Of a stretch of DNA of 62,648 bases, positions 31,836 to 41,194 are shown in pieces. The stretch comes from Bifidobacterium italicum. GTDB taxonomy: Bacteria > Actinomycetota > Actinomycetes > Actinomycetales > Bifidobacteriaceae. The stretch lies in contig NZ_MVOG01000017.1 of assembly GCF_002286915.1 (NCBI RefSeq), positions 1-62,648 of the forward strand. The letters are read 5' to 3'. Under the pieces are notes generated by a model. That model saw nothing but the letters and a program-made list of their open reading frames with translations. It did no database searches and was not told where the DNA came from. Position 1 is the stretch's first letter, and every line of letters starts with the position of its first letter. The position numbers were made by a program, and so were the translations under genes.

Positions 31836-33415
31836 CGTGCGTCCTTCGCGCCGTCGGCGGCCATCTGCGCCATCCAGGCCTCGACGTCGTCGATCTGCTT
31901 GGGGATGCCGGCGGAGATCCATTCGGGGCCGTCCTCGGTCATCAGCACGTCGTCCTCGATGCGGATGCCGATGCCGCGGTATTCCGGCGGGATCATCAGG
32001 TCGTCCTCGCGGAAGTAGAGTCCCGGCTCGATCGTGAACACCATGCCCGGCGTGATCTTCGCGCCCTGATACGACTCGTAGCGGGCCTGCGCGCAGTCGT
32101 GCACGTCGAGGCCGAGGTGGTGCGCGACGCCGCAGGCGAGCCAACGGCGATGCTGCTGGCCTTCGGGGGACAGGCTCTCCTCGACGTCCACCGGCAGGAT
32201 GCCCCAGTCGTGCAGGCGCTCGGCGATGACGCGCATGCAGGCGTGGTGGATGTCCGAGTAGGTCGCGCCCGGCTTCGCGGCTTCGAACCCGGCCTGCTGA
32301 GAGTCGAGCACGGCCTGGTACAGCTTCTTCTGGAAGTCGGTGAACCTGCCGTTCGTCGGGAACGTGCGCGTGATGTCGGCCGTGTACAGGGAGTCGACCT
32401 CCACGCCGGCGTCGATGAGCAGCAGCTCGCCGGCGTTGACGGTGCCGGTGTTGCGGATCCAGTGCAGGATCGGCGCATGGGCGCCGGAGGCGATGATCGT
32501 GTCATAGCCGACCTCGTTGCCCTCCTCGCGCGAGACCGAGTTGAACGCGCCTTCGAGGATGCGCTCGGAGCGCGGCTTGCCGAGCGCATCCGGCAGCTTT
32601 CTGAGGATGTTGTCGAAGCCGTGCTTCGTCGCGTCGACGGCGCAGCGGATCTCGCGCACCTCGAAGTCGTCCTTCGCCATGCGCGCCTCGGAGGCGAACT
32701 CGTGCAGCTTGTCGTCGCGCACCGTGTTGTCGGCCTCGTCGGGGAACCCGTGCCCCTCGCGCAGCTCGTTCACCGCCGCCGTGACCTGCGGGTCGGTCTC
32801 GCGGATCACGCGCAGCCGCACGGCGCCGGCCTCGGCGCCGACGTCCTTGCCGAGCATGTCGGCCAGCTGGGCGATGTCATGCGTCTCGATGCCGGTCATC
32901 GCCTCGAGCTCCTTGAGTCCCGCGCGAGGCCCGACCCAGTACTCGCCGTAGTGCGGGTCCTTGAAGAAGTCCTGCGTGTAGTGGTCGGCGCGGGGGGCCA
33001 CGAACAGCATCGGCGTGTGCGTGCCGTCGGCGTCCGGGTCGAGCACGAGGACGGCGCCCGCCTCGTAGTCCTGGCCGAGGCCGGTGTAGTAGGAGAACGC
33101 AGAATCCGGACGGAACGCGTAGTCGCAATCGTTGTTGCGCACCTTCGGCTGGCCGGCGGGGATGACGAGCCGTTCGCCGGGGAAGGCCTCGCTCAGCGCC
33201 TGCAGTCGCGCCGGGATGTACGCGGCGGACTCAAGTCGTTCGATCGTCGGCTCGTTGTCGTCCCAGCCGCTGCTCATGAACTCGACGAAGGCGTCGGAAC
33301 GCGGACGCAGCGACCGGTTGTTGACGCGGTCGCCCATCGGCTGGTCGTCGCCGGGTGCCGCCGCCTGTTCGCGCGCCTCGTATTCCTTGTCCTGCTCGGT
33401 GATCACTTCGCTCAT
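31832..33415 (-). CDS. Xaa-Pro aminopeptidase (M24B)
   Basis: Cleaves the first residue from peptides with Pro in position two. The N-terminal AMP_N domain (YIPARLQALSEAFPGERLVI and PDSAFSYYTGLGQ) precedes the pita-bread fold with its dinuclear metal ligands: DAGVEVDSLYTADITRTFP (two Asp), HHLGLDVHD (His), TIEPGLY (Glu) and GIRIEDDV (Glu). At 527 residues it fits PepP-like enzymes. ATG at 33415 begins MSEVITEQDKEY; a longer in-frame start lacks homology. It heads an operon with the Nudix gene. Together with the peptide transporter it fits peptide utilisation. Confidence 0.92.
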   Translation of the reverse strand: MSEVITEQDKEYEAREQAAAPGDDQPMGDRVNNRSLRPRSDAFVEFMSSGWDDNEPTIERLESAAYIPARLQALSEAFPGERLVIPAGQPKVRNNDCDYAFRPDSAFSYYTGLGQDYEAGAVLVLDPDADGTHTPMLFVAPRADHYTQDFFKDPHYGEYWVGPRAGLKELEAMTGIETHDIAQLADMLGKDVGAEAGAVRLRVIRETDPQVTAAVNELREGHGFPDEADNTVRDDKLHEFASEARMAKDDFEVREIRCAVDATKHGFDNILRKLPDALGKPRSERILEGAFNSVSREEGNEVGYDTIIASGAHAPILHWIRNTGTVNAGELLLIDAGVEVDSLYTADITRTFPTNGRFTDFQKKLYQAVLDSQQAGFEAAKPGATYSDIHHACMRVIAERLHDWGILPVDVEESLSPEGQQHRRWLACGVAHHLGLDVHDCAQARYESYQGAKITPGMVFTIEPGLYFREDDLMIPPEYRGIGIRIEDDVLMTEDGPEWISAGIPKQIDDVEAWMAQMAADGAKDAR

Positions 33416-33575
33416 GCACTGCTCTTTTCTCGTTGATCGTGACGTATGCGATATCTGTCGCGCAACATCGTAGTCGCCGGCGGAAACCTGTTTCGCCGGG
33501 CGGCGAGAATGCAATATGCGCCTGTGCGGGCGGGCGCGGGGTGAGGAGCCGTAGGCGCAATCTCACACATCTTGA

Positions 33576-33884
33576 AAACGCCGATATCGCCGTTCCCTTG
33601 CGCGCGAACTCGGCGTCGACGAACTGTATCCGTTCTGCTCGGCTGCTTGTGAGGGGATGCCCGACGCGCCCGACGTTGATTTCATTTACAAGCCTCCGTG
33701 CTCGCCGGACCGGTATCACAAGTTCATCGATTTTCGTTGGCGCCTCAGCGGCTCGCTCTGACAGCCAGTGGATCTAATCCGCAAGGAATATGTGGATGAG
33801 ACAAAGGTCGATAGGGGCTCCGAACGCATCAGGCGTGCGCTCATGCATAATCTCCAGCGGCATCCGATATGCTGGATCCTATGA
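33576..33884 (+). pseudogene. Decayed reading frame at the left edge of the DISARM island
   Basis: The frame reads ARELGVDELYPFCSAACEGMPD, then VDFIYKPPCSPDRYHKFIDF, a TGA at 33759-33761, then continues in the same frame as DLIRKEYVDETKVDRGSER and ALMHNLQRHPICWIL to TGA at 33882-33884. Just upstream, HLENADIAVPL in another frame joins it smoothly if one base were removed near 33600. The composition is protein-like but the frame has a stop and a probable frameshift and no start. I do not recognise the family. Its last stop overlaps the next small ORF (ATGA). The rest of 33416-33575 holds the aminopeptidase promoter region and nothing else recognised. Confidence 0.4.
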
Positions 33885-33967
33885 GCGATGAGTTGCAAGC
33901 ACGCGCTGGTATTGCTATGCTCATTACCGATGTACTGCACATTTTCCGAGGGGAACTCCGGGTATGA
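33881..33967 (+). CDS. 28-codon ORF coupled to drmD
   Basis: Encodes MSDELQARAGIAMLITDV followed by LHIFRGELRV. The start overlaps the stop of the preceding decayed frame (ATGA) and the stop overlaps the drmD start (ATGA at 33964-33967). This tight packing suggests a leader peptide or the remnant of a gene that once preceded drmD. No homology is recognised and no clear ribosome site is seen, so it may not be translated. Confidence 0.35.
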   Translation: MSDELQARAGIAMLITDVLHIFRGELRV

Positions 33968-36900
33968 AAAATACGGTTGGGGAGATGCCGACATTACCTG
34001 ACGTCGGCAGTGTTGTCGAAGTACGTGGTGCTACGTGGGCCGTTACCGATGTCACAGCGCAGCGCATATTGCGAAGCCCGGCGGATGAGTACATTCAAGG
34101 AACGCAACATGTGGTGTCGTTGCAGTCCATTGAAGAGGACCATATGGGCGACGAACTGTCTGTCGTGTGGGAGCTAGAGGTCGGACAGACGGTGCTTCCG
34201 GATCAGGGATTGCCCAATCTCATTGACGTCGATTCGTTCGATGATCCGAATCGGCTGGGTGCGTTCGTTGATGCCATGCGATGGGGAGCGGTGACAAACG
34301 CCGACGCAAAACGATTCCAGGCCCCGTTCCGCACGGGCGCCAATTTTGAGCCGTACCAGCTTGAACCATTGCGGCGTGCTCTTGCTGCGCCGCGCGCCAA
34401 TCTGCTTCTTGCAGATGATGTAGGCCTCGGTAAAACGATTGAAGCCGGCATGGTTATCGAAGAGCTCTTGCTGCGTCATCGCGCTCGTACCGTCATCATT
34501 GTGTGTCCGCCGTCATTGTGCATCAAGTGGCATGATGAAATGCTCGAGAAGTTCGGTCTTGACTTCACCATCGTCAACGCCGAAACCCTTGCTGACGCAC
34601 GGCGTCGTTATGGTTTGGGATCCAACCCCTTGCGTTTGTATCCCCGCGTCATCATGTCTATGGCGTGGATCTCCTCGATCACCGCACAGCGCATGCTCAA
34701 TGAAGTGTACGCACAGGCGGATTCGAGCTCCGTGGCGAACCGCTATGCATTTGACATCCTCGTGGTGGATGAAGCGCATCATGTGGCACCCGCAGCACCT
34801 GCAACGGGTCGTATACGCGGCTATGCTGTGGATTCGAACCGCACGCGTAGTGTTCGCCGGCTCGCTGAGCATTGCGAGCATCGTCTATTCTTGTCGGCCA
34901 CTCCGCACAATGGCTATACGGAATCGTTTACGGCGCTTCTCGAAATGATCGATGCCAGACGTTTTGCGCGTGGAGCGTCCATTGATGAAAAAGCATTGTC
35001 GGAAGTGGCTGTACGCCGTCTCAAAACAAGCATCACGAGCCTCAACTTCAAGGAACGGCATATTGAAAGCCTGACCTTTACGCCATCAGAAGATGAGGTA
35101 AAGCATTACTCGCTGCTCGACACGATTTTCAAGCGTACGCAACGTGAGCGGGGGGGGGGCGTAGCCCGTAATAGCGCATTAGGCATAACAGCACTGATTC
35201 TTCGTAAGCGTTTGCTTTCTAGCCCGTGGGCGTTTGGTTGCACGCTATCACGGTACGCGGATGCGGATCTTGGTGAGGATGCGTACCAAGAGGATGATGG
35301 ATACTACGCCGAAGTCATGGGTTCCGGACAGTCCGATGAGGAGGAAGGCGCCGAAACCCAGCCGGAGTTCGTAGCATTGACGCACAGCAGCAATGACAAT
35401 CCGCTTGCCGCTGCTACGCCACAAGAAATTGCCGCATTGAGCGATTGGACGAATACGTACGGAGGAAAGCCCAACGCACGTTTGGAAAAGCTCATTGAAT
35501 GGCTGGACTCCATATGCCGACCAGACGGTAAGCACCAATGGAATAACGAACGTGTCGTCATCTTCACCGAATATGCCGACACGCTCGAATGGATGCGTGG
35601 CATTCTTGAATCACGGGGGTACACGAAGGAGCGGCTCGCCACGATCAGTGGTAGTACCAGCTCGCAGGATCGCGAGCAGATTCGCGCCCAGTTCAATGCC
35701 GATCCTACCGAACAGCCGTTGCGCGTATTGCTGGCTACCGATGCAGCTGGCGAAGGCATTGATTTGCAGGCATATTGCCATCGTCTCGTGAACTTTGACA
35801 TACCGTTCAATCCATCGCGACTCGAACAACGCGTAGGGCGCATTGATCGGTATGGACAACGGCATACACCGGAGATCTTCTATTTCACTACCGACAATAC
35901 ATCTAGTTTGGGTGGAGATAGTGACTTCATGAAGCGCATCGCGCAGAAAATCGCTATCGAGCAGCAGGACCTGAAAATGGTCAATCCACTCATTGATGCG
36001 CAGATTTACCAGCGATTCTGCGCATCTGATGCAGTTGCTGCACAGGCATCCCGTGCCGATGATGACAAAGTCGCACAAGAGATCAATCGTGTGCTCGCGA
36101 AAGGCATGGAGCTCAACCGGAGCCTTACCGCGTTGGAACGTGACTATGACGTCAGTCGTGCGGGCATGCACTTGAGTGAGCGTGCAGAGCGGCGCGTAGT
36201 GGATGAAGCCCTTGAGCTCACGAACCAGCCGCCTCTCATTCCGACTGAACAGGCAGGCGTCTACGAGCTTCCTTCGCTCAATCCTGGATGGCGACCGATC
36301 TCCGATGCGTTACGTCCGCTGCTTGACCCATCACACATTCGTCCCATCACCTTCGATGAGTCCATTGCCAAAGCCAATCCGGATGTAGCCTACATGCATC
36401 TCGGCAGCACGCTCATGGATAAGGCCGCACGTACCTTACGCAGCAACCTTTACGGACAGGAGTCCAAACTGCATCGCGTCACCGCGGTCGTTGTGTCAGG
36501 ACTGGAGTACACATGTGCGGCTGCCGTGGCGCGTCTTGTGCTCGTTGGTCGTTCAGGTTTACGCGTCCATGAGGAGATGTTCGTGACCGGCATACGTTTC
36601 GGCGCGCAGAACATGGCTGAAGAAAAAGCGCTGGAACTGCTGGACGACACGCTGGATGCTGAGCGTCCGTTGCGATTGGCCGATAGAGCCATTCTCAAGC
36701 ACTTGGAAACAGCATGGGATGAGCACCATGGATGGATGAAGCAGCGTCTCGAAGATGCTGTCATGCGACGTGCTGAGATACGGCAACAGGCGGTGGAAAC
36801 CAGTCTGCACAAGCGGGAGGAAGACGATAAGCAGCGCGTACACGGCATCTTCTCGCAGTTCCGCGCCAACCTGCAGACTTCTCTTCAGCGATTGAAGGAA

Positions 36901-37131
36901 GAGGAAGCCCGTGAACAAGAGCAGTTGACGCTGTGGACTGACGAGGCGCAGCGACAGCGTTTGCATGACATAGCGAACATGACGGAGCGCCTCGGCGCGT
37001 TGGACGAAGAGGAGCGAAAAGAGATCGAACTGGTCGATTTACGCTACCGCGATATTCGCCCGTACGTGTCGATTGCGGCGCTTGTCTTTGCCGTGAATGA
37101 GCACGATGCACAACAATGGAGGAAGCAATGA
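33964..37131 (+). CDS. drmD: DrmD, SNF2-like helicase of class 1 DISARM
   Basis: First gene of a complete class 1 DISARM locus, a restriction-modification-like phage defence. The 1055-residue SF2/SNF2 protein has Walker A DDVGLGKTIEAG (near residue 151), DEAH box VVDEAHHV (266), SATPHNG (310), TEYADTLEWM (535), TDAAGEGIDLQ and QRVGRIDRYGQ (621), plus a charged coiled coil near 945-1030. GAGGGG is upstream of ATG 33964. Codons 395-399 contain a run of ten G (35150-35159). The gene has clearly lower GC than its flanks, and the stop overlaps drmMI (ATGA). Confidence 0.92.
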   Translation: MKNTVGEMPTLPDVGSVVEVRGATWAVTDVTAQRILRSPADEYIQGTQHVVSLQSIEEDHMGDELSVVWELEVGQTVLPDQGLPNLIDVDSFDDPNRLGAFVDAMRWGAVTNADAKRFQAPFRTGANFEPYQLEPLRRALAAPRANLLLADDVGLGKTIEAGMVIEELLLRHRARTVIIVCPPSLCIKWHDEMLEKFGLDFTIVNAETLADARRRYGLGSNPLRLYPRVIMSMAWISSITAQRMLNEVYAQADSSSVANRYAFDILVVDEAHHVAPAAPATGRIRGYAVDSNRTRSVRRLAEHCEHRLFLSATPHNGYTESFTALLEMIDARRFARGASIDEKALSEVAVRRLKTSITSLNFKERHIESLTFTPSEDEVKHYSLLDTIFKRTQRERGGGVARNSALGITALILRKRLLSSPWAFGCTLSRYADADLGEDAYQEDDGYYAEVMGSGQSDEEEGAETQPEFVALTHSSNDNPLAAATPQEIAALSDWTNTYGGKPNARLEKLIEWLDSICRPDGKHQWNNERVVIFTEYADTLEWMRGILESRGYTKERLATISGSTSSQDREQIRAQFNADPTEQPLRVLLATDAAGEGIDLQAYCHRLVNFDIPFNPSRLEQRVGRIDRYGQRHTPEIFYFTTDNTSSLGGDSDFMKRIAQKIAIEQQDLKMVNPLIDAQIYQRFCASDAVAAQASRADDDKVAQEINRVLAKGMELNRSLTALERDYDVSRAGMHLSERAERRVVDEALELTNQPPLIPTEQAGVYELPSLNPGWRPISDALRPLLDPSHIRPITFDESIAKANPDVAYMHLGSTLMDKAARTLRSNLYGQESKLHRVTAVVVSGLEYTCAAAVARLVLVGRSGLRVHEEMFVTGIRFGAQNMAEEKALELLDDTLDAERPLRLADRAILKHLETAWDEHHGWMKQRLEDAVMRRAEIRQQAVETSLHKREEDDKQRVHGIFSQFRANLQTSLQRLKEEEAREQEQLTLWTDEAQRQRLHDIANMTERLGALDEEERKEIELVDLRYRDIRPYVSIAALVFAVNEHDAQQWRKQ
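35150..35159 (+). repeat. Ten-G homopolymer inside drmD
   Basis: The tract encodes the Gly run in RERGGGVARN. The frame is intact in this sequence. Gain or loss of one or two G would stop DrmD at about residue 400, before helicase motifs IV-VI. Confidence 0.9.
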
Positions 37132-40100
37132 GGACAGGACAACATGTGCCGACCAAAACCGGGGCGCAGGCGCATCGTAATTGGCTTGCCCTCGTTGACA
37201 CGGCGGGACCGTTCCTCGCCGTTCCCGAACTGCTCCGCGTATGGCCGCAAGGCATGCCGTCGCTGCGTGTCCAAAAGGCGGGGGCGGAACGACTCAGGCA
37301 ACTGCATACGCGTAAAGAGCGCTTCGAGCAGGAATGGGATCGTTGGAAGCGTGTATCCCTACGGCTTGACGATGCGCAGGCGCTCGCCGATGCGTTGACG
37401 AAATACCGTGAACAGCGTGACGTCTGGGTCCGTTTTGTGTTGGAGACCTTGTTGGATTGGCGGGATGACTATCAGGAGCTTGACGCGACGAATGCCGAAG
37501 CATATCTTGTTAGCTCGCCTAATGGATTGGTGAGCGCTGCTCCCAACGGGCGTCTGCGGATGGGCGATGCCACGGGTGCGCTTGTGCTCATTACCGATCC
37601 CGTAGCGTCCGATTTGACGGATATGCCGGATGATGGGTGGAATGCGAATCCGTTGGATCGCATGGAGATGATGCTGCGTCAGCGGATGTCTGATTGTTCG
37701 ATTGGCATCGTTACCGACGGACGCTGGTGGGCAATCGTGAGCGCGCCGAAGGACGGTCCAGCTGCATGGGGACAGTTCGATGCGCAAATGTGGATTGATA
37801 CGCCGAACGTGCGTGATGCGTTCATCAACCTTCTCGGTGTGCGGCAACTGATCACTAGTGCCCCCGCGGATCGGCTACCTGCTTTGTTCGCTGGATCGGT
37901 GACGGCAGCGGAAGAAATTACGGAGACTCTTGGCGCGCAGGTGCGGCAGTCGGTCGAGCTTATCGTAGCTGCGTTCGGCGAATCCGCTGCGAGGAATCAT
38001 GCCGATGTTCTGCCTGACGGCGATGAGGTATATCAGGCGGCCGTCACCGTCATGATGCGTATCATCTTCTTGCTGTTCGCTCAGGAACGCGGCCTTCTGC
38101 CACAGGGTGGCCTCTTTGACGCATCGTATGGAATGGCGGGCGTATTCGATGAACTTGAGACACGTGCGCTCAGCGAAGGCGAGGAGGGCATGGACGGAAC
38201 AAGCCTGTCGTGGCATCGCCTGCTCGCAACATCCCGTGCGCTGTACAACGGCGCCAATTTTGAAGACATGCGCCTTCCCGCGTATGGCGGTTCAGTATTT
38301 GACCCGGAGCGTTATTCGTTCCTCACGGATATGGATGAGCAGGGCGAACTTGTCATCACAGTGACTGACCGGGTCATGCTTCATGTTTTGCGATCCATTC
38401 AAATTGCTCATGTGCATGGTGAAGCACGCCGCGTGTCCTTCCGAGACATGGACGTGGAACAGATTGGCTATATTTACGAAGGACTTCTGGGATATACGTG
38501 TAAAAGAGCCGACACAATCATGGTGGGCTTGGACGGCAAAGCCGGATGTGAGCCAGAGATCCCTCTAGAGGATCTTGAACATATCGCGCGCGCATGCGGT
38601 GAGGATCCAGATGGCACGAAGCGTGCCAAAGCGATACAGGCATGGGTGAAAAAGCATGAACCCGGCGCGCGAGCTGTTTCCGGGAAGAAACTCAGCGCGC
38701 AGCTGACCGCTACGTCAACGGAGGAAGACGAACGCGCACTGTTGACGGTGGCCGATGACGCAGCGCTGCGTGACCGTCTGCGTCCTTGGATTGCTTTGAC
38801 TCGGCGCGATATGCGCGGCAAACCGTTCATCTTGTTGGATGGCATGATGTATGTGGAAGAGACGTCCTCACGCAAGGATGCGGGTGCGCATTACACGCCA
38901 CGCGCGTTGGCGGAGGAGGTCGTGGAGCAAGCGCTGGAACCGCTTGTCTACAACCCCGGGCCATTGCAGACAAGCGATCGAAGCAAGTGGAGGCACGTCG
39001 ATTCGGATACGTTGCTCAATTTGCATGTCGCTGATATCGCCTGTGGCTCTGGCGCGTTCCTTGTTGCCGCCGCCCGATACCTTGCGCGTGAGCTTGTGGA
39101 AGCATGGCGGCAAGAAGGCACGTTGCCCGCCCTGGAGCCCGAACGGATTCTGCTGAGTGCAACGCGCAAGGTCGTGTCTTCATGCCTATATGGCGTGGAT
39201 ATCAATGACATGGCCGTCGAGATGTGCAAACTGTCACTCTGGCTCATTTCTCTCGATAAGTCGAAGCCGTTCAGCTTTGTGGATAACAAGATCCTGCATG
39301 GCAACACATTGCTTGGCGTGACCAATTTGGCGCAGGTGGAACGCAGGCGTATCGATGCCGATGAAACGCCGCCGCTGCTGTTGGAGATGAATGCGGCAGG
39401 CCAATATGCAATCGCCGAAGATACGAATGAAACGATGCGCACCGTACGTCGGTTGCGTCGACAGCTTGCCGAAGAAATCAACAATGGCGATCCACAGCGC
39501 TCGGCAAAAGCGAAGCAGCGGCAAATGCGCGATATCGACAAAGCGCTGGCACATTCACGTACAATCGCAGATGGCGTCATCGCCGCTGGATTGCTCGCAG
39601 GTGGCAAACCCGGCAAGGATTGGGACAGCTGCTATGAAGACCTGACGATTGCCGTTGGGAGGGCGTATCCCGTTGTAGGCGAAGGGGATACCTCAATGCT
39701 CGACGATCTCGTTGATCGCGGTCTGACGCCAACCGTTCCCACTGATTACGAACGATGGGAATGCGTGCATTGGCCATTGGAAATCCCTGAAGTCATGGAG
39801 AACGGCGGCTTCGATGCCATTGTCGGCAACCCTCCATTCCTTGGTGGCCAGAAGCTGACGGGGGCCATGGGGACGAATGTGCGCGAATGGATCGTCAGCA
39901 CGATCGGCGGCGGTAACCGCGGGAGCGCCGACTTATGCGCTTACTTCTTCCTCCGCGCATTTACCATCATGCGTCCCGGTGGCACCTTAGGGTTGTTGGC
40001 TACGAATACGATCGCGCAAGGTGCCACACGAGAAGTCGGACTTGACCGCATGATGGCTGAACGCTTCACCATCTACCGCTCCATCCGTTCTCAGTCGTGG

Positions 40101-41183
40101 CCTGTGAAAAGCGCCAACTTGGAGTACGCGACCATTTGGGGCGTCAAAGGTGTGATCCCAGATGCCGTCCAACGCAACTGCGATGGCATGAACGTCGCAC
40201 GGATCTCGTCGCTGCTGGAGTCGCAGGGGCGTGTCGAAGGACGGCCGAAGCCTTTGGAAGAGAACGCCAATATCAGCTTCCAAGGCTGCATTGTGCTGGG
40301 TCAGGGATTCGTCATCTCAAAAGAACAGGCGGATGAATGGATTGCGGCGGACTCGCGCAACCGGGAGGTGCTGCATCCGTACTTAAACGGCAAGGATCTT
40401 AACTCTCGACCCGACTGCAGTGCATCGCGCTGGGTCATTGATTTCAATGACTGGCCTGAGGAGCGGGCCAAGACGTACGTGTTGCCGTACAAGTATATTC
40501 TCGAATCAGTTAAGTATGAACGGAAAGAAAAGAAAGACAAGGCGGTGAAAGACGCATCATGGTGGCTTTTCTTGAGGTCTAGACCTGCGTTGCGAAACGC
40601 TATTGCGTCTTTGGAGCATGTTCTTGTAATTACGCTTGTTAGTAAGACAGTGATGCCAATGCGTGTTATTACTGGTCAGATTTTTAGTAATGCGCTTGGT
40701 GTGTTCGCGACTGATTCCTATGCTGATCAGGCAGTACTATCTTCGTCGTTGCACCAGTACTGGGCTATCGCACATGGTTCCTCTATGCGTGACGATTTGC
40801 GATACGTGCCTTCCAATGTTTTTGAAACATTCCCGCGCCCGCGATCCACTGAGGCGTTATGCCGTATTGGCAAGATTCTCGATGAGGAACGACGCGAGAT
40901 CATGCTACGACGGCAGCTCGGATTGACCGCCTTGTACAACCTTGTCAACAGTCCGGACGTTGCAGATGATGACGATGCCGATATCGCGCGCATGCGTGCC
41001 ATTCATCGGGAACTTGATGAAACGGTCATGGCAGCCTATGGCTGGTCTGATGTCGATTTGCGGCACGGATTCTATGAATACCGCGACGTGACGCGGTGGA
41101 CCGTATGTCCGCAGGCGCGCGTTGAAATCCTCGATCGTTTGTTGGAAGAAAATCATCGGCGTGCCAACGCCGAACGTGAGTAG
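37128..41183 (+). CDS. drmMI: DrmMI, N6-adenine DNA methyltransferase of class 1 DISARM
   Basis: Methylates host DNA to mark it as self. The 1351-residue protein has an N-terminal region of about 550 residues, the preface GAHYTPRALAEEVVEQAL, SAM-binding VADIACGSGAFLVAA (near residue 634), VYGVDIND-like LYGVDINDMAVEM, and the catalytic NPPFLGG (near 900), typical of gamma-type Eco57I/BREX-like methylases. ATG at 37128 is chosen because GGAGGA lies just before it and the ATG overlaps the drmD stop; ATG 37116 is an in-frame alternative. The C-terminal 40590-40760 patch is about 40% GC, well below the rest of the gene, and may be an exchanged target-recognition segment. Confidence 0.92.
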   Translation: MRTGQHVPTKTGAQAHRNWLALVDTAGPFLAVPELLRVWPQGMPSLRVQKAGAERLRQLHTRKERFEQEWDRWKRVSLRLDDAQALADALTKYREQRDVWVRFVLETLLDWRDDYQELDATNAEAYLVSSPNGLVSAAPNGRLRMGDATGALVLITDPVASDLTDMPDDGWNANPLDRMEMMLRQRMSDCSIGIVTDGRWWAIVSAPKDGPAAWGQFDAQMWIDTPNVRDAFINLLGVRQLITSAPADRLPALFAGSVTAAEEITETLGAQVRQSVELIVAAFGESAARNHADVLPDGDEVYQAAVTVMMRIIFLLFAQERGLLPQGGLFDASYGMAGVFDELETRALSEGEEGMDGTSLSWHRLLATSRALYNGANFEDMRLPAYGGSVFDPERYSFLTDMDEQGELVITVTDRVMLHVLRSIQIAHVHGEARRVSFRDMDVEQIGYIYEGLLGYTCKRADTIMVGLDGKAGCEPEIPLEDLEHIARACGEDPDGTKRAKAIQAWVKKHEPGARAVSGKKLSAQLTATSTEEDERALLTVADDAALRDRLRPWIALTRRDMRGKPFILLDGMMYVEETSSRKDAGAHYTPRALAEEVVEQALEPLVYNPGPLQTSDRSKWRHVDSDTLLNLHVADIACGSGAFLVAAARYLARELVEAWRQEGTLPALEPERILLSATRKVVSSCLYGVDINDMAVEMCKLSLWLISLDKSKPFSFVDNKILHGNTLLGVTNLAQVERRRIDADETPPLLLEMNAAGQYAIAEDTNETMRTVRRLRRQLAEEINNGDPQRSAKAKQRQMRDIDKALAHSRTIADGVIAAGLLAGGKPGKDWDSCYEDLTIAVGRAYPVVGEGDTSMLDDLVDRGLTPTVPTDYERWECVHWPLEIPEVMENGGFDAIVGNPPFLGGQKLTGAMGTNVREWIVSTIGGGNRGSADLCAYFFLRAFTIMRPGGTLGLLATNTIAQGATREVGLDRMMAERFTIYRSIRSQSWPVKSANLEYATIWGVKGVIPDAVQRNCDGMNVARISSLLESQGRVEGRPKPLEENANISFQGCIVLGQGFVISKEQADEWIAADSRNREVLHPYLNGKDLNSRPDCSASRWVIDFNDWPEERAKTYVLPYKYILESVKYERKEKKDKAVKDASWWLFLRSRPALRNAIASLEHVLVITLVSKTVMPMRVITGQIFSNALGVFATDSYADQAVLSSSLHQYWAIAHGSSMRDDLRYVPSNVFETFPRPRSTEALCRIGKILDEERREIMLRRQLGLTALYNLVNSPDVADDDDADIARMRAIHRELDETVMAAYGWSDVDLRHGFYEYRDVTRWTVCPQARVEILDRLLEENHRRANAERE

Positions 41184-41194
41184 GGAGCACCATT

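Noticed and set aside
33433..33777. Possible 114-residue protein upstream of drmD
   Set aside because: The frame changes character near 33600, where another frame becomes protein-like. It is better explained as a frameshifted remnant.
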